Positions 47,692 to 57,936 are shown, numbered from the stretch's first letter. The stretch: DNA of 64,000 nt from Actinomycetes bacterium (GCA_021414085.1 JAIOPC010000009.1:1-64000), one strand, 5' to 3'. The notes: generated from the letters alone by a model not told the origin. Numbers and translations: made by a program.

Positions 47692-48543
47692 ATGGGTCCG
47701 CTGCAGTTCCTGACCAGCGCCACAGTGACGATCGTGGCGGGCAAGGGTGGTGTCGGAAAGACCACGGTAACCGCGGTATTGGCGCGGGCGGCAATCCGCC
47801 AGGGTTTACGGGTGCTGGTGGTCGAACTCGACGGCAAACCCACCATCGAGCGGTTGCTGCCCGGAATCGAGGTGCTGCAGCTTTCGGCGACCGCTGCGCT
47901 GGCGGAATACCTCGACACGCACGGCTTTTCCAGGGTCGCCAAGCGCTTGGCCAAAACGGGCGTCATCGAGGTCGTGGCCGCGGCTGCACCAGGTATCGAC
48001 GACATCGTCGTGCTGGGCAAGATCAAGCAGCTTGAGATGAGCGGCGACTACGACCTGGTGGTGGTCGATGGACCCGCCGCCGGCCACGCCATCTCGTTTC
48101 TGCGCTCGGCACGCAGCCTGATGGACACCATCCGCGGCGGACCTGTGCACACTCAAGCCGGGGAAGTGGCGGCGATGATGACCGACCCCGCCCGATGCCA
48201 GGTCGTGTTGGTGACATTGCCCGAAACGACACCTGTGAACGAGGCGGTCGAGACCGCGTATGCGCTCGAGGATCGGGTCGGGATTCATCTTGGGCCGCTG
48301 GTCGTCAACGGCGTCGACCAAGGTGGCGTCCTGCCAGCCGAGTCAGCCGAGTCCGGCAGTGCGCTGCGCCTAGCGGCCGAGTTCCGCAACGCGCGGCGCA
48401 CCATGCACGCGACCGAGTGCGCTCGCATGGCCGACGAGCTGGCACTGCCGCAGATCCACCTGCCGCTCATCGCCGGCTCGCAGTTGTCGGCCGACGACAT
48501 CGAGAAGCTCGCCGACGCCTTCTTGCAGGTGAGCGCGCAATGA
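47692..48543 (+). CDS. ArsA/GET3-like ATPase, first of a pair
   Basis: A 283-residue MinD/ArsA-type ATPase. Walker A is AGKGGVGKTTVTAVLARAA with the deviant Lys, switch region DLVVVDGPAAGHAISFLRS, and LVTLPETTPVNEAVETAYAL. Homologous in arrangement to Rv3679 of mycobacteria (recalled; the Rv3679-Rv3680 complex is a pair of such ATPases). ATG 47692 is used; GTG 47677 overlaps the divergent gene start region. The second ATPase gene overlaps by 4 bases. Confidence 0.88.
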   Translation: MGPLQFLTSATVTIVAGKGGVGKTTVTAVLARAAIRQGLRVLVVELDGKPTIERLLPGIEVLQLSATAALAEYLDTHGFSRVAKRLAKTGVIEVVAAAAPGIDDIVVLGKIKQLEMSGDYDLVVVDGPAAGHAISFLRSARSLMDTIRGGPVHTQAGEVAAMMTDPARCQVVLVTLPETTPVNEAVETAYALEDRVGIHLGPLVVNGVDQGGVLPAESAESGSALRLAAEFRNARRTMHATECARMADELALPQIHLPLIAGSQLSADDIEKLADAFLQVSAQ

Positions 48544-49622
48544 CAACGCTTGCAGCAACCACCCTTGCCGAACACATTGGCAGTGCGCAGATTGTGGTGT
48601 GCTGCGGCTCCGGTGGCGTGGGCAAGACCACGGTGGCGGCAGCGCTGGGTTTGCAAGCGGCACGCATGGGTCGCCGCGCAGTTGTGGCAACGATCGACCC
48701 CGCAAAGCGACTTGCCGACGCGCTGGGTGTTCCGGGTGGATTGAGCAACGAGCCCGTACGCCTGACCATCGACGGCCCCGGCGAGTTGTGGGCGCTGATG
48801 CTCGACACGGCCAGCACGTTCGACGGTCTCGTGCGGGCGAACGCGGCGACGCCCGACCAAGCGGAGCGCATTCTGGCCAACGGCTTCTACCGGAATGTCG
48901 CCGGATCGTTGAGCGGCACGCAGGAGTACATGGCCGCCGAGCGACTGCACGCACTGCACGACGACAAGCGTTTCGATCTGGTGATCATCGATACCCCGCC
49001 AACGCGCAACGCTCTCGACTTCCTTGATGCACCGAACACGCTCACCAAGTTCATCGATCACCCGCTCTTCAAGATTCTGATGCTGCCAACGCGCCGAGGA
49101 TTGAAGGTGCTGAACGTCGCCGCGCAACCAATCCTGCGGACAATCGGCAAGGTGGTCGGCGGCGCAGCCCTGACCGACGCCATCGCGTTCTTCCAGGCGT
49201 TCTCCGGAATGGAGACCGGTTTTCGGCAGCGGGCTGAAGAAGTGATGAATCTGCTGCACGAGGACGTCAGCCGCTTCGTACTCGTCGCCTCGCCACGCGC
49301 CGACACCATCGAAGAAGCGCGCTACTTCGCCGACCGGCTGCAGCACAGCGACCTGTCCGTCGCCGCGACGGTCGTCAACCGCTGCACGCCCACGTTTGGC
49401 GAACTGCCAGCGAGTCGGCCCGGCGACAGCGAGGGTGCGGCGCTCTACGACAACCTTGCCGAGCTGAAGGCGGCAGCGGTCGCCGAGCGAACGCAGGCCA
49501 GCGAGTTGCTCGCTGACGAAGCAGTACACACCACATGGGTGCCGACGTTGCCTGAAGACGTGCACTCGCTCGACTCGCTGGACACGATTCGCGGCCTGCT
49601 ATTCGATTCGGCCTCTGAGTAG
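48540..49622 (+). CDS. ArsA/GET3-like ATPase, second of a pair
   Basis: A 360-residue ATPase with Walker A CCGSGGVGKTTVAAALGLQA and switch regions ATIDPAKRLADALG and FDLVIIDTPPTRNALDFLDA, typical of the longer member of the actinobacterial ArsA-like pair (Rv3680-like). It lacks the arsenite-binding Cys triad and the C-terminal TRC40 hydrophobic groove signature is not clear. The two probably form a heterodimeric complex; the cargo is unknown. Overlap ATGA with the first gene. Confidence 0.88.
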   Translation: MTTLAATTLAEHIGSAQIVVCCGSGGVGKTTVAAALGLQAARMGRRAVVATIDPAKRLADALGVPGGLSNEPVRLTIDGPGELWALMLDTASTFDGLVRANAATPDQAERILANGFYRNVAGSLSGTQEYMAAERLHALHDDKRFDLVIIDTPPTRNALDFLDAPNTLTKFIDHPLFKILMLPTRRGLKVLNVAAQPILRTIGKVVGGAALTDAIAFFQAFSGMETGFRQRAEEVMNLLHEDVSRFVLVASPRADTIEEARYFADRLQHSDLSVAATVVNRCTPTFGELPASRPGDSEGAALYDNLAELKAAAVAERTQASELLADEAVHTTWVPTLPEDVHSLDSLDTIRGLLFDSASE

Positions 49623-49639
49623 CCGGTAGCGTTCGCGAC

Positions 49640-50020
49640 GTGCACATCCTCATTGCTGCCGACGCCGATTACGTGGTCAACGACATCGTGTCGGCGCTTT
49701 CCGGACCCGATACCTCGTTCACCGTCTGCCACGAAGGTCGCGATGTCTCGCCGATTGTTGCCGAGCGCACGCCCGATCTGGTGATTCTCGACCTGCAGAT
49801 CGGGTCGATGGGTGGCATGGCCGCAACCATGGCGTTGCGCCTCGACGCCAGCGCTGGCAAAGCCCCCGACGTCAAGATTCTGATGCTGCTCGACCGCGCC
49901 GCCGACATTCACCTGGCCAAGCGTTCGGCGGCAAATGCCTGGATCGTGAAGCCGTTTGATGCGCTTACGCTGCAGGTTGCCGTCGATGCCGCAATGGGAA
50001 CGGCACCAGTCGCCGGATAG
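49640..50020 (+). CDS. Stand-alone receiver domain protein
   Basis: A 126-residue single-domain response regulator from GTG 49640. ILIAADADYVVNDIV opening, phospho-acceptor Asp in LVILDLQIGSMGGMA, conserved Thr/Ser position in ILMLLDRAAD, and IVKPFDALTLQ with the conserved Lys. It lacks an output domain and follows the ArsA-like pair by 17 bases, so it may be co-transcribed and could signal to them. Confidence 0.85.
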   Translation: MHILIAADADYVVNDIVSALSGPDTSFTVCHEGRDVSPIVAERTPDLVILDLQIGSMGGMAATMALRLDASAGKAPDVKILMLLDRAADIHLAKRSAANAWIVKPFDALTLQVAVDAAMGTAPVAG

Positions 50021-50035
50021 CATGGCGACTCGCTA

Positions 50036-50110
50036 CGGGGTGTAGCGCAGCTTGGTTAGCGCGCCACGTTCGGGACGTGGAGGCCGGAAGTTCAAATCTT
50101 CTCACCCCGA
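50036..50110 (+). tRNA. tRNA-Pro, anticodon CGG
   Basis: A 75-nt tRNA. Acceptor CGGGGTG/CACCCCG with discriminator A and no encoded CCA (next bases CGG). D-arm GCGCAGCTTGGTTAGCGC, anticodon stem CCACG/CGTGG with loop TTCGGGA (anticodon CGG), T-arm GGAAGTTCAAATCTTCT. The last 9 bases overlap the end of the VOC-domain gene on the other strand. Confidence 0.95.
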
Positions 50111-50470
50111 CGGTTGAAAGAGTTCGACGACGTTGCCCGAAGGGTCGGATAGCAGAATCTGCTGTCCACCGGGGCCGCTGACGATTTCGTTGCGGAACGT
50201 CGCACCGCCTGCCCGCAATCGCTGAACCGCTGCCTCGATGTCGTCGACCGGTAGCACGAACCTGTTCCAGCCGCCGGGCACTGGCTGCGCACCGTCGGGC
50301 ATCGGACGCGAGGCCGAGGCCGGCGGACCCGCCAACCACAGGGATATGTCGTCGCGCTGCAGAATCGCCATCGCTGGTCCGTATTGCTCGATGACCTCAA
50401 AACCGAGTTGGTTGGAGTAGAAGTCGACGGAGATCGGCACGTCCGTCACGATCATGCGAAAAGTCGCCAC
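50102..50470 (-). CDS. VOC superfamily (glyoxalase-like) protein
   Basis: A 122-residue single-domain vicinal-oxygen-chelate protein: FRMIVTDVPISVDFYSNQLG, AILQRDDISLWLAG, WNRFVLPVDDIEAAVQRLRAGG and ILLSDPSGNVVELFQP, the last holding the metal-ligand Glu. A second metal ligand is expected near LQRDD. The start is GTG 50470 (VATFRMIVTDV). The stop lies within the 3' end of tRNA-Pro on the opposite strand. Function in lactone, dioxygen or metalloenzyme chemistry is unspecified. Confidence 0.85.
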   Translation of the reverse strand: MATFRMIVTDVPISVDFYSNQLGFEVIEQYGPAMAILQRDDISLWLAGPPASASRPMPDGAQPVPGGWNRFVLPVDDIEAAVQRLRAGGATFRNEIVSGPGGQQILLSDPSGNVVELFQPSG

Positions 50471-50483
50471 GCACGCAATCCTG

Positions 50484-50765
50484 TCACGCGCAGGCACACG
50501 GCAGTTGCGAACAACGCGGGCAGCCGTGCTGGTAACGGCCAACGGCTTCGACGAGGTCGACTCCGACCTGATTCGCCAGCGTCGCTACCCAGGCCAACAC
50601 GTCGCCGAACTCATGCACCTGTTCTGCGTGGTTGCCCTTCCGTACGGCTTGGGCGAGCTCGCCCACTTCTTCGGCCAACCAGGCGACGCTCGCCGGGACT
50701 CCCCGCTCACGATCCCGATCGCCGAACGTGCGCTCAATGACATCCTGCAGCTGCGCTAGATCCAT
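50484..50765 (-). CDS. MazG-like nucleotide pyrophosphohydrolase
   Basis: A 93-residue all-alpha NTP pyrophosphatase. LQDVIERTFGDRDRERG, VAWLAEEVGELAQAVRKG and EFGDVLAWVATLANQVGV give the metal-binding ExxE and ExxD motifs. The C-terminus YQHGCPRCSQLPCACA is a Cys-rich tail, common among actinobacterial family members and possibly zinc-binding. Start at ATG 50765 or GTG 50771. It lies 13 bases before the VOC gene on the same strand. House-cleaning of non-canonical nucleotides is inferred. Confidence 0.85.
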   Translation of the reverse strand: MDLAQLQDVIERTFGDRDRERGVPASVAWLAEEVGELAQAVRKGNHAEQVHEFGDVLAWVATLANQVGVDLVEAVGRYQHGCPRCSQLPCACA

Positions 50766-50785
50766 CCGCACGTTCTAGTCGTGAC

Positions 50786-50854
50786 CCGGGGGTTTCGTGC
50801 CGGTAATCGTGTATGAAACCCCCCGCTGACCGAGAACGTGTACGAAACCCCCGG
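50786..50854. repeat. Three-copy inverted/direct repeat GAAACCCCC element
   Basis: Copy A (50786-50798) is CCGGGGGTTTCGT. Copy C (50842-50854) is its exact inverted complement, ACGAAACCCCCGG. Copy B (50808-50824) CGTGTATGAAACCCCC is a direct copy of C (CGTGTACGAAACCCCC) with one difference. A can pair with either B (9 bp) or C (13 bp), giving two mutually exclusive hairpins immediately downstream of the asd stop and ahead of mazG. No coding sequence is in this gap (50772-50855). Confidence 0.7.
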
Positions 50855-50855
50855 C

Positions 50856-52752
<1,897 letters not shown>

Positions 52753-52757
52753 TCGCC

Positions 52758-54008
52758 CTACTTTCGCTCGGGTAACGGGGCTGAGTATGCCTGACCAGAG
52801 TCGAGGCCGAATGCTGTATGCAGTGCGCGGCTCGCCCGTTCCAGGTCGGCGGCAGCGGTTACCACGCTGATCCGGATTGTGCTGGTGCTGATCATTTCGA
52901 TGTTGACGCCCTCATCCGCGAGTGTGCGGAACATCTTTGCCGCAATTCCGGGGCTGGTCTTCATTCCGGCACCGACCAGGCTGATCTTGGCGATTTTGGC
53001 GTCGTGGTCGACCCCTTTCGCCCCGATCTCGGCGGCGACACGGGCAACGATGTCGCTCGCTGTGGCCATATCCGACTTCGGCATTGTGAAGCTGATGTCG
53101 GTGGTGCCGTCATGGCCGGTGTTCTGCACGATCATGTCGACGTTCACGTTCGCGGCTGCGAGCGGTTCGAACAGCGTTGCGGAAATGCCGGGGCGGTCGG
53201 GCACCGCAATCACGGTCACCTTCGCCTCGGTGATATCGGTGACGACACCAGAGATGATCGGGTCTTCCATGTTTGGCTCCTGAGAGGTGACCCACGTGCC
53301 TGGCTCCCAGGTGAAACTGGAACGAACGTGGAGGGGGACACTGTGGTTGCGGGCGAACTCGACACTGCGCAGCGCCAGCACCTTGCTGCCCGCGCCAGCC
53401 ATTTCGAGCATCTCGTCGAAGTTGACGTGCGCCAGCTTGCGGGCCTGCGGCACGATGCGCGGATCGGCGGTGAACACACCGGTGACGTCGGTGTAGATCT
53501 CGCAACTGTCCGCCTCGAGCGCCGCGGCCAGCGCCACTGCCGTGGTGTCGCTGCCCCCACGGCCGAGCGTGGTGATCTCTTTCTCGGTGCTGACGCCCTG
53601 GAAGCCAGCGACCACGCACACCTGACCGTCGGCGATGGCCGCGCGCACACGATCGCCCTTCACTTCCAGGATCTTCGCTTTCCCGTGCGACGTATCGGTG
53701 ATGATGCCGACCTGACTGCCAGTGAAGCTCATCGCCTCGATCCCCACATCGGCCAACGCCATGCACAACAGCGCCATCGAAATGCGCTCGCCAGTGGTGA
53801 GCAGCATGTCCATCTCGCGGCCCGGCTGTGTGCCCGACACGTCGTTCGCCAGCTTGATCAGCGTGTCGGTGGTCTTGCCCATGGCACTGACCACCACAAC
53901 CACGTCGTGCCCATGCGACTTGGTGAAGGCGATGTGCTCGGCGACGGCCCTCATTCGTTCCGGGTCGGCGACGGATGTACCGCCGTACTTCTGAACGATC
54001 AGGGCCAC
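52758..54008 (-). CDS. lysC: Aspartate kinase (lysC), with internal beta-subunit start
   Basis: A 416-residue aspartokinase. Kinase domain KYGGTSVADPERMRAVAEH, TTGERISMALLCMAL, TLGRGGSDTTAVALA and DVTGVFTADPRI; two ACT domains follow (EAKVTVIAVPDRPGISATLFE and ISLVGAGMKTSPGIAAKMFR). GTG 54008 is used; a long upstream extension crosses the divergent MFS gene start. The second start at 53270 can produce a regulatory beta chain, as in Corynebacterium. Catalyses the first committed step of lysine/threonine/methionine synthesis, probably feedback-inhibited. Confidence 0.96.
   Translation of the reverse strand: MALIVQKYGGTSVADPERMRAVAEHIAFTKSHGHDVVVVVSAMGKTTDTLIKLANDVSGTQPGREMDMLLTTGERISMALLCMALADVGIEAMSFTGSQVGIITDTSHGKAKILEVKGDRVRAAIADGQVCVVAGFQGVSTEKEITTLGRGGSDTTAVALAAALEADSCEIYTDVTGVFTADPRIVPQARKLAHVNFDEMLEMAGAGSKVLALRSVEFARNHSVPLHVRSSFTWEPGTWVTSQEPNMEDPIISGVVTDITEAKVTVIAVPDRPGISATLFEPLAAANVNVDMIVQNTGHDGTTDISFTMPKSDMATASDIVARVAAEIGAKGVDHDAKIAKISLVGAGMKTSPGIAAKMFRTLADEGVNIEMISTSTIRISVVTAAADLERASRALHTAFGLDSGQAYSAPLPERK
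53268..53281 (-). promoter_or_regulatory. Internal ribosome-binding site and start of LysC beta
   Basis: AGGAG (53277-53281 on the minus strand) 6 bases before an in-frame ATG at 53270, which begins MEDPIISGVVTDITEAKVTV. The product (52758-53270) would be 170 residues, the two ACT domains. The position equals the known beta-subunit start of actinobacterial aspartokinases. Confidence 0.75.
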
Positions 54009-54051
54009 AGCGGCTGAATTGTAATCCTCGAGGGTCGATATCGTCGGCACC

Positions 54052-55233
54052 ATGCTGCACCGCGCGCTCGATGACAGCTTTCCCATCGAAGTGCGCAATC
54101 GAATCACGTTGCTTACTGCGGCGCGTACTGCGGTCAACTCGTGCGTTCGCTTCGCTCCCCCGTTCCTGGCGACGATTGCTCGCGGGAACGGCACGACGCT
54201 CGCCGGCATCGGCGTCGCCGTTGCGATCAGCGAGCTCTCCGGCTTGCTGTCGCCGCTCAACGGCGAGATCGTCGAACGCTTGCATCGACGCACCGCCATG
54301 GTGCTGGGCCTCATTGGCGTCGCCAGTGGTGTCACTCTCGCCGCCAGCAGCGTGCATCCAGCGATGTTCGCGGTCGGATTGATCGTGCTGTCACAAAGCA
54401 AGGTGATGTTCGACCTTGGCCTTGGTGCGTGGACCACCGACCGCGTGCCCTACGCACAGCGCAGCCGCGTGATGGGGCTCGTCGAAATCTCCTGGGCACT
54501 CGGATTATTAGTCGGCGTTTCGCTGATGGGTCTTGCCACCGCTGCAACGAACTGGCGCGTCGGGTACGGCCTTGGCGCGGCGGCGATTGTCGCCATGGCA
54601 GGGTTGATCGCGCGCGGAATCGCCCCCGACTCGGGGCCGCACACGCAGGCATCGCGAACTGCGCGCGTGCCCGTGAAGGTGGCCGACGTCGCAGTCCTGA
54701 TCTTCGGGATGTTCTGCCTGATGGGGGCGAGCCAAGCGCTCTTCGTGACCTTCGGAAGTTGGCTAGAGGATGCGTTCGACTTCACACCCGCCACGCTCAG
54801 CATCGTTGCCGTCGGGCTTGGCTTCGCCGAGTTGATTGCCTCACTCACATCCTCACGGCGTACTGACGCCTGGGGCAAGGAACGCAGTACTGCAGTCGGC
54901 GCGGCGCTGATGGTGCTGGCGAGCGTCGGTCTCGCGGTGTGGCACGGCCACCTGCTGATCGGGCTGCCGCTGTGCATCATCGCCATCGCTGTCTTCGAAT
55001 TCGCGATCGTCAGCGCCATCCCACTGTCCACCGCCGCCATTGCCGGATCCCCAGCGCGCGGCATGGCGCTGATGATGGGTGCGGGCACCATCGGTCGCGC
55101 GACGGCGAGCATTCCTGCGACTCGTCTTTACGAGCGTTACGGGATGGCCTGGCCAGCGCTTCTGTGTGCCGGCTTAGGCACCGGCACCGTCGTGGCGATG
55201 ATCTCTCTGCATCGCGGTGATCAGCCGCGGTAA
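54052..55233 (+). CDS. Major facilitator superfamily transporter
   Basis: A 393-residue MFS protein with about twelve transmembrane helices, the second group beginning near VADVAVLIFGMFCLMG. Loop 2-3 carries LNGEIVERLHRRTAMVLG and the mid-loop holds QASRTARVPVKV. Divergent from lysC by 43 bases; ends convergent with nadE (13-base overlap). Substrate cannot be predicted; resembles putative drug or metabolite exporters. Confidence 0.85.
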   Translation: MLHRALDDSFPIEVRNRITLLTAARTAVNSCVRFAPPFLATIARGNGTTLAGIGVAVAISELSGLLSPLNGEIVERLHRRTAMVLGLIGVASGVTLAASSVHPAMFAVGLIVLSQSKVMFDLGLGAWTTDRVPYAQRSRVMGLVEISWALGLLVGVSLMGLATAATNWRVGYGLGAAAIVAMAGLIARGIAPDSGPHTQASRTARVPVKVADVAVLIFGMFCLMGASQALFVTFGSWLEDAFDFTPATLSIVAVGLGFAELIASLTSSRRTDAWGKERSTAVGAALMVLASVGLAVWHGHLLIGLPLCIIAIAVFEFAIVSAIPLSTAAIAGSPARGMALMMGAGTIGRATASIPATRLYERYGMAWPALLCAGLGTGTVVAMISLHRGDQPR

Positions 55234-56939
55234 CCGTTGGTGATTGGTAGGCGACGGTCTTTGCCGAATGCCTTGGGGCTGACACGCACACCGGGCGGGC
55301 ATTGGCGGCGCTTGTATTCGTTGAGGTCGACCAGGCGCGCAACGCGCCGCACGATCGCTTCGTCGTGGCCGAGCTCGATGATCTCGGCCGCGGTGCGATC
55401 CTCCTCGACGTACAAACGCAGAATTGGATCGAGCACGTCGTACGGCGGCAGGCTTTGGTCGTCGCGCTGATCGGGCCGCAGTTCGGCTGAAGGCGGCTTG
55501 TTGATCACGCTGTCGCTGATGACTTCGCTACCCACGCGGCGGTTGTAGTAGCGGCACAAGTCGTAGACACGCGTTTTCAACACGTCCTTGATCACCGCGT
55601 AGCCACCAACCGAGTCGCCGTAGAGCGTGAAGTAACCGACGGCCATCTCGCTCTTGTTGCCGGTGGTCAGCACCATCCAGCCGAACTTGTTCGACAACGC
55701 CATCAGCGTCGTGCCGCGAATTCGACTCTGCAGGTTCTCTTCCGTGAGATCGGCTGGCTTGCCGACAAATGCTTCTGCCGTCATCTCGAGGTAGGCAGTG
55801 AACGCGGGCTCGATCGCGATCGTGCGAAAGTCGATGCCTAGCTTGCGCGCCAAGTCGGCTGCATCTGACTTCGAGTGATCACTGCTGTAGCGCGATGGCA
55901 TCGAGATGCCGTGCACATGGTCGGCGCCGAGTGCGTCGACCGCGATGCACGCGACCAACGTCGAGTCGATGCCACCCGACAGACCGATCACGACGTCGGT
56001 GAACCCGTTCTTGCGCACATAGTCGCCGGTGCCCAAAACGATCGCGTTGTACAACTCGGCATCGAGATCTGGCATTGCGGCGATCGGCCCGGCAAGCACG
56101 TCGTCGTGCGGAATTGGGGCATCGCTGATCTTGACCAGCCGCATCGGTTCGTCGGTACGGTGGCCACGCGGGTCGAGCAGCCGCTTGCGGTAGACGGGAT
56201 CGATCTCGACGTCGGTGATCAGCAGTTCTTCCTTCAGCAACGCAGCACGCGCTGTCAGCGTGCCCCCGGCATCGAACACCATGCTGCCGCCATCGAAGAC
56301 GAGCTCGTCCTGCCCGCAGATCTGGTTGACGTACACAAGCGCACAGCTGGCGTCGGCCGCTCGCGTCGCAAGCATTCGCTCGCGCTCGCTCACCTTTGCC
56401 GCGTGGTACGGCGAGCCGTTGATGTTGATGTTCAGTTCGGCCCCGCCAGCGGCTTGTTCGGCGAGTGGACCTGTCGGGTTCCACACGTCCTCGCAGATAC
56501 TGATGCCCACCTTCACGCCACCGATGACGTACAGCTCGTACGGGTCGCTCGCGTCGCCGGGCGTGAAGTAACGGGCCTCGTCGAACACTGCGTAGTTGGG
56601 CAGCACACGCTTGCGGTAGGTGCCGACCACCTCGCCGCCCACGCACACCGCCGCGGCGTTGTAGAGATCGCGATCACTGGCGACGTAGCCGACGACGGCT
56701 ACGCAGCGACCCGTGCGCGCCGCCACCCGTCCGAGCGCTGCCAGGTTGTCGGCCACGAAGCCTGACTTGAGCACCAAGTCTTCAGGCGGATAGCCAGTGA
56801 TCGCCAACTCGCCAAACGCGACGATGTCGCAGCCCGCAGCTTCCGCCTGGTCGTAGGCCACCAAGATCTTGGCAACGTTGCCTTCAAGATCGCCGACCGT
56901 TGGGTTGAGCTGTGCCAGTGCGATGCGCAGCCGTGTCAC
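55221..56939 (-). CDS. nadE: Glutamine-dependent NAD+ synthetase
   Basis: A 572-residue two-domain enzyme. The N-terminal nitrilase-like glutaminase has FGELAITGYPPEDL (Glu), YRKRVLPNYAVFDE (Lys) and GISICEDVW (Cys). The C-terminal ammonia-using NAD synthetase has the P-loop VIGLSGGIDSTLVACI and SNKFGWMVLTTGNKSEMAVG. It makes NAD+ from nicotinate adenine dinucleotide, ATP and glutamine. GTG 56939 is chosen because the sequence after it (RLRIALAQLNPTVGDLEGN) is the family start. Confidence 0.96.
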   Translation of the reverse strand: MTRLRIALAQLNPTVGDLEGNVAKILVAYDQAEAAGCDIVAFGELAITGYPPEDLVLKSGFVADNLAALGRVAARTGRCVAVVGYVASDRDLYNAAAVCVGGEVVGTYRKRVLPNYAVFDEARYFTPGDASDPYELYVIGGVKVGISICEDVWNPTGPLAEQAAGGAELNININGSPYHAAKVSERERMLATRAADASCALVYVNQICGQDELVFDGGSMVFDAGGTLTARAALLKEELLITDVEIDPVYRKRLLDPRGHRTDEPMRLVKISDAPIPHDDVLAGPIAAMPDLDAELYNAIVLGTGDYVRKNGFTDVVIGLSGGIDSTLVACIAVDALGADHVHGISMPSRYSSDHSKSDAADLARKLGIDFRTIAIEPAFTAYLEMTAEAFVGKPADLTEENLQSRIRGTTLMALSNKFGWMVLTTGNKSEMAVGYFTLYGDSVGGYAVIKDVLKTRVYDLCRYYNRRVGSEVISDSVINKPPSAELRPDQRDDQSLPPYDVLDPILRLYVEEDRTAAEIIELGHDEAIVRRVARLVDLNEYKRRQCPPGVRVSPKAFGKDRRLPITNGYRG

Positions 56940-56970
56940 GCCATCAACGCTACCGAAAACGCAAGGGCGC

Positions 56971-57801
56971 TCAGCAGGTCGCGTCGCCGGGTAGCACGCC
57001 GATCGCAAAGAGTTGATAGACGACGTCGCCTTCCTCAAAGAAGGTGAGTTGTGTGGCTCCGGCGAACAACTCATCTACGACGGCGGCATCGACCGTCGCA
57101 CATTGCAGCGCATCGGCGAGCACGACGCCAGTGCCATCGGGCCACGCGACGATCGTTGGCTCCGGGTCGGTGTATTGCGTTGGGTCGACGCCCAATGCTT
57201 GGAATCGATACTGCTCGGGCACGAAGGCTTGCTCGTCGCCAAGGTTGCCAGCGCCGGCCACCTTGGCAATGTCGCTAATGAGCGTCACGAAGGTGTTCAG
57301 GTTGTCGCGGGCAGCGGTACTCGGCGAACCATCCGGCGTCTCGAAGCCGAGCGCGTTGGCCCGATGCTCGTACACCTTGCCGTTGACGTTGATCACGACC
57401 ACGGTGTCGGGCGCATCCGCAATCAGAAAGCCATCAGGCAATGAGTAGTCGGGCGGCGCGCCCAACAGGCCGGCGTCGTCGGCGAGCTGCAGCACCTTGC
57501 GGATTCCCTCGTCGGTGATCGAGCGTTCCGAAATAGCGGAAACAAGCGGCCCCGGATAGATGTCGATCATCGCCCCTTGCGTGAACACTCGCCCATCACC
57601 GCTGATCAGCAGCGATGGCAGGTTGACGAACGCAAAGCCCGCCGGAACAAAGCCGCCTTCATTGGTGATCTTGATAACCGCGTCTTGCGGACCGGTTGGG
57701 ATGGAGCTGAAGGTGCGCTTGTTGTCGTCGCCGCAGGCTGCGACGAGTGCGGCGAGGGCAGGGGTGCCGGCGAGTGCGGCCAGGAAGGTACGTCGGTTCA
57801 T
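56971..57801 (-). CDS. Tat-exported lipoprotein of unknown function
   Basis: A 276-residue protein. Tat motif NRRTFLAALAG and lipobox LVAACGDD (Cys near residue 23), so it is a Tat lipoprotein. The mature part has VIKITNEGGFVPAGFAF, ISGDGRVFTQGAM, SITDEGIRKVLQLADDAGLL and TVVVINVNGKVYEHRANALG, and ends GDATC. No known enzyme motif. It stops 31 bases before nadE on the same strand and faces away from the glutamine synthetase gene. Confidence 0.75.
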   Translation of the reverse strand: MNRRTFLAALAGTPALAALVAACGDDNKRTFSSIPTGPQDAVIKITNEGGFVPAGFAFVNLPSLLISGDGRVFTQGAMIDIYPGPLVSAISERSITDEGIRKVLQLADDAGLLGAPPDYSLPDGFLIADAPDTVVVINVNGKVYEHRANALGFETPDGSPSTAARDNLNTFVTLISDIAKVAGAGNLGDEQAFVPEQYRFQALGVDPTQYTDPEPTIVAWPDGTGVVLADALQCATVDAAVVDELFAGATQLTFFEEGDVVYQLFAIGVLPGDATC

Positions 57802-57840
57802 GGTCCTTTCGACGTGCCCCGCAAGCGCTCGGTTCCCAAC

Positions 57841-57878
57841 TTCACAGAGCGTTCACATTCGGGCAACGAAGCCGAAAC
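57841..57878 (+). promoter_or_regulatory. GlnR-like binding array upstream of type II glutamine synthetase
   Basis: Four 5-mers start exactly 11 bases apart: TTCAC (57841), TTCAC (57852), GCAAC (57863), GAAAC (57874). The middle pair TTCAC-n6-GCAAC fits the GlnR a-n6-b box (gTnAC-n6-GaAAC). The order here is a-a-b-b rather than the usual a-b-a-b. The array lies 59 bases before the GTG at 57937. Confidence 0.55.
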
Positions 57879-57936
57879 GGCTCGTCGCCAAACTGATCGC
57901 CTACCTCGACCGAACGACTAACAAAGGACGATCACC

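Noticed and set aside
52758-54437. lysC extended to 559 residues.
   Set aside because: The extension crosses the divergent MFS gene and has no aspartokinase similarity; GTG 54008 is directly before KYGGTS.
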